Source of the DNA: Mesorhabditis belari | Lineage: Eukaryota > Nematoda > Chromadorea > Rhabditida > Rhabditidae | NCBI GenBank assembly: GCA_958450365.1 | Contig: CAUEEP010000909.1 | Coordinates: 261,501 to 325,500 of the forward strand | Length of the DNA stretch: 64,000 nucleotides | Direction of reading: 5' to 3' | Shown: one piece after another, positions 60,664 to 64,000 of the stretch | Position numbering within the stretch: position 1 is the first letter of the stretch | Layout of the letters: each line of letters begins with the position of its first letter | Position numbers and translations under genes: made by a program | The notes under the pieces: generated by a model | Told to the model about the DNA's origin: nothing | Databases searched by the model: none | Seen by the model: the letters and a program-made list of their open reading frames with translations, nothing else

Positions 60664-60871
60664 TCACAAATCGGAAGATTCCGGTCTTTCGGCTCGGTCT
60701 TGTACGCTGGCCGCTCGACATGGACTGAAATTTTTGGATAAAAATGCTGATTAATGCTTTCTTCACTCACGTAGGGCCATATTTACTCGTGAAACTCTGT
60801 TGTCTCATCACTGTTTGGAGAGTGCGGAAACGACAGAAGAGCCTAAAAGACACTCGAGATACTGTAACCAT
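60664..60871 (-). CDS. Tiny protein with mitochondrial presequence, 53 residues
   Basis: Two exons (60771-60871 and 60664-60724) with a 46-base intron join in phase. The N-terminus MVTVSRVSFRLFCRFRTLQT is rich in Arg/Ser/Phe with no acidic residue, a good mitochondrial targeting peptide. The remaining part reads SFTSKYGPTPCRAASVQDRA then ERPESSDL and stop; it has no membrane span. I do not recognise it. It sits convergent to MIC60, next to a block of mitochondrial genes. A longer minus-strand frame in the second exon (starting at an internal ATG) is less protein-like. Confidence 0.5.
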
Positions 60872-61050
60872 CACAACAAAAACACATTTCTTCTCACAAT
60901 TTTCATTAATTTCATTTCATCTTTTTAATATTGTAACTGTGAACTATTTAAAAGATTAATATGTTATCTGCTTTAGTTATTATTATAATTTGGTTGTTTC
61001 CATTCTTGTTTGCTCGATAATTTAGTTGTTATGAAACGTTTTGGCACAAC

Positions 61051-64000
61051 TTACATCTCTCGAAATGGCATTCGAAATTCTTTGTTGTACTTGCAGTAGA
61101 TTGCTGGATTGAGCATACTAAATTGAGAGTTCATTGGTTGTAAAATCATTCCTGTCTCACTAAAGTATGCTATGGACGTATTCAGTCAACAAGACTGAAT
61201 TCTCTCCCGGAAAACTGTATTGCTATTTTACAGCTCTGCACTAGTGTTATCCTAAAATTAAATCCAGTTTTTCTTTTCAAAATTTCCTTTTCACATCGAA
61301 AGAAAGGCAGTTATGAGAGAGTGACTTTTCTCCCTCCATCCACCCGCAAGAGCCATTTTTGATGTGAAGAAGAAAAAAGGCGAACGGAGACCCATAATTT
61401 GTGGTTCCGATTTGTGCGCGGAATAAATCAGACGAAGAGGTGGCTCTCTTCTTTTTACAAGCGAGATCTTTTCTCCGATTGACGGCAAATTCCGGACAGA
61501 TTTTTGGTGGGGGCAATATGCTTGAGGATTTTAAGAAAATTAAAGCAGGAATAAACTCGTAAGAGTGGGGTGGTGAGGGAGTTTGAAGATCGAAAAAAGC
61601 TCAATAACAAAATTATTGGGTAATCTTTAAAATCTCTAATCAATCTATCTATCATATTTTCATCATCCCCTATTCTCTGTTCTCCGTCGTTTTTGCGTGA
61701 GCTTAGTGGAGTCCCATTCCCTTTCTTTTCCCAAATCTCCCTATTTCATCGATGGTCTAAGATAAGCTATTTTGCTTTTTGCTTGCGTAGTTTTTCCACA
61801 ATTCTCTCGTTAATCTATTGAGGTGAAAAACATGAGTTCGAGTGAGTTAAATATGAGACCCATTTGAAGGGAGAATTGAGTAGGATCTACCGCAATTGGG
61901 TAGGATTTATGCGAATTGACTTTCTGGAGTTTTTTTTTGGAGATTAGAAAACTGCTTTCTTAGCTATTCGAATCGTACAAAAAGCTCTGCATATGGGGTA
62001 GAACTAAAAACGTGGAAAAATCCATAGGCATAGAATCTCTAAAGTTTTCCCCAAACTTTATCCTTTTTTTGACTCTAAGGCTGATTAGACTCTAATGTTG
62101 CGCCCATTTTATCGGAGCATTTTGTGGAATTTTTGTTGGCGCCTCGATGAAATCCGATATTTTTCCCTTCAAAGCACCCATCAACATTGAAAATGGACGA
62201 GGAACAAAAAAGGTAAAAAGGAGAAGAAAAGAACTGAAATTTGAGGGAATTTGAGGCTTTTGATGGGGAATTCAGAAATGGAAATCTCTTTTTAGAGAGG
62301 AAAGATCAAATGAATGGATTGGGGGGAAGGGGAGGGTTCTTTCGTTCAATGGTAAAGGGATCATTGAAGATTTCATTTTTGGAAACGAGTGGTCAAATTT
62401 AAGCTTCATTCACACCCATGGATTGGTTTCCCATAAAAAGTTTTCCATTTTGGCACTTGTGAATGAAAGTCGTGAAATCGAACACCGGGATGGGTCATCG
62501 TTTGAAAAGAAACAGGAAAAGACTTTCGAAAGTCAGAAATGGAAAGATCTAGGCGTTTTACTGTAGTTTCTTTTGAACTATAGAAAGAGTTAGAGGTAAT
62601 TTTACGAATTAGAGCTTATTAAACTTCAATAAGAACCTGTTTGAGTATCCGAGCCACAGTGTGACCAAATCCAACCACCATGGGACGTTCAGCTCAAGCA
62701 CCGGCTTTAGAAGGGCCAATGAGAAGAATGGAAGCCAACAGATGATGAATACTGAAAGAATGACAAAGATACAAATTTGACACAAACATTAGCTAAATAG
62801 GTTTTATAGAAGATCATTAGCCAATGTTTTCCCATCAACTCACCGGACATCATCACTCCTAATGTCTGTCGAGCTTTCGTCTCCGATTTCTCGTGTTGTC
62901 GAGCGTGGTACTAAATGTTTAGGTTCAATAGCCAACAAGTCAAAAAAAGACAACACAAAATAAGCCGATTCTTCCATGTCAATTGGGTGAAAGCATTAGA
63001 AAGGCCATTTCTTTGAGAAGCATGCGCTTATTGCATTTTATATTCCATCGCTCAAAGCCACAGTTTCACGAGATTTTCGAGCTTTTGCCACTTTTGTCAT
63101 TTCTTTCCTTACCCGAGTCAAATTGATCGGAAAGAAGAGAAATGAGGTGTACTGAAAGATTTAGATGTCTTTGGTACTCCTTATTATTCATATTTTCATT
63201 TGCCCTGGTTTTGTCACGGATTTTGAATCGGAACTTATTCGCTTTCCGTTTTGATTTCTCAAAAAAGATCACACAGCAATAGGATTATCTCCAACAATGA
63301 GCCCAAATTTTGCCCTGCTCGAATGCTCGATATGGACCTCATCCACTCAAGACTCCCAAAATTGCCCTTTTTCGGATCTCCAAGCTCTCAAAAAGTTTGC
63401 TTGAATTTCTCTAGCCTAACATCAGAAATTTGATTTTTCCTCGCGTTGCGTGGAAACTTTCCTTTTGCGGAATTCGGAAAATTGTTGCCTAGATCTTAAA
63501 TTGGCAAAATAAATATAAATCAGGCAAAACTTCTTTTGACATTGTAATTTTGACAACTCAAAAAGTTCGAAGCTGAAAACAAAGCTTGAAAAATAGAAGT
63601 TTTAGAAGAAAGGCTTTGAAGCCAAGGCTTTAGTGGAGTTAAAAAAAGCCTTGGCTTTAAACCAAAGCCAAGGTTTTTGTTTAGAGCTTTAAAACTAATT
63701 AGCTTTCAAACCTACTTTCACAGCATTAAGAAGAGCCGATGGACGATGGAAGAATTTCGATCCGTTTTTCCCGTTTATCGGACCGGCAGCGAGAAGATTC
63801 GAGCTGTCAGCTGAGGCTCGAGTACCCGTCTGGAGCTTTGTTTAATCAACTAGTTATGATCAAAACCAATAGAAAAGAAAAAAAAACAAAATCCAAGATC
63901 TCTACTCACATGATAAGATAACAATTTGTCTTGTTTCGCTAATCTTTTCGCGGCTCTCCAGATCTTCACATAGAGAATCACCATGATCATTGTTGGTGCA
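61051..64000 (-). CDS. Aminergic-type GPCR, 3' part (5' end outside window)
   Basis: Minus-strand exons: 63910->64000 (runs off the edge), 63722-63835, 62844-62910, 62637-62751, 61051-61117, all phase-consistent. They encode the end of TM5 (APTMIMVILYVKIWRAAKRL), a Ser/Gly/Asn-rich third intracellular loop, the loop-TM6 junction KSETKARQTLGVMM with VFIICWLPFFSLALLKP (CWLPFF motif), and TM7 with WLGYSNS joined to MLNPAIYCKYNKEFRMPFRE (NPxxY motif). The sequence stops soon after helix 8. The CWLPFF and WLGYxNSxLNPxIY pattern is that of class A biogenic-amine receptors (serotonin, dopamine, octopamine or tyramine); the ligand cannot be assigned because TM1-TM5 are missing. The 1.5-kb intron 61118-62636 shows no other gene. 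The acceptor of the 63722-63835 exon is weak. Confidence 0.8.

Overview
The window looks like free-living or parasitic nematode nuclear DNA, probably of the Rhabditida. It carries intron-dense genes, many introns of 40-60 bases, T-rich TTTCAG acceptors just upstream of start codons (trans-splicing style), and nematode families: a SYG-2/nephrin-type adhesion receptor, a transthyretin-like secreted protein, an F-box protein and small nematode-type secreted proteins. I cannot name the species. All multi-exon models were built by eye from open frames, splice sites and intron phase, and need RNA evidence.

Layout. 1.9-11.9 kb (+): syg-2-like Ig/FN3 receptor. 12-17 kb: no intact gene, several long inverted repeats and one broken membrane-protein ORF. 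17.4-18.9 kb (-): F-box gene. 20.6-21.0 kb (-): decayed Tc1/mariner-type transposase. 22.0-22.8 and 23.6-24.6 kb (-): two small secreted proteins. 26.7-32.4 kb (+): two-span membrane protein with a proline-rich tail. 33.5-36.0 kb (+): coiled-coil protein. 38.1-40.5 kb (-): single-span membrane protein with unresolved 5' end. 45.7-47.7 kb (+): transthyretin-like protein. 48.6-60.2 kb (+): a mitochondrial block. 60.7-60.9 kb (-): a tiny protein with a presequence. 61.05 kb to the window end (-): an aminergic-type GPCR, cut by the edge.

The mitochondrial block is the most striking part. Four small genes (48.6, 49.6, 51.6 and 52.6 kb) lie in tandem upstream of nuo-4 (NDUFA10, complex I) and a full-length MIC60/mitofilin gene. 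Each encodes a short N-terminal segment, one glycine/alanine-rich membrane span and a short tail. In each, a tiny first coding exon ends in phase 0, a second exon ends in phase 2, and the third exon carries the span. The MIC60 gene begins the same way. The simplest reading is repeated duplication of the MIC60 5' exons into a family of 'mini-mitofilins', possibly acting on cristae organisation or MICOS. Function is inference only.

Introns and intergenic DNA are filled with palindromic foldback elements, tRNA-like sequences and simple repeats; at least one element family recurs 18 kb apart in opposite orientation.
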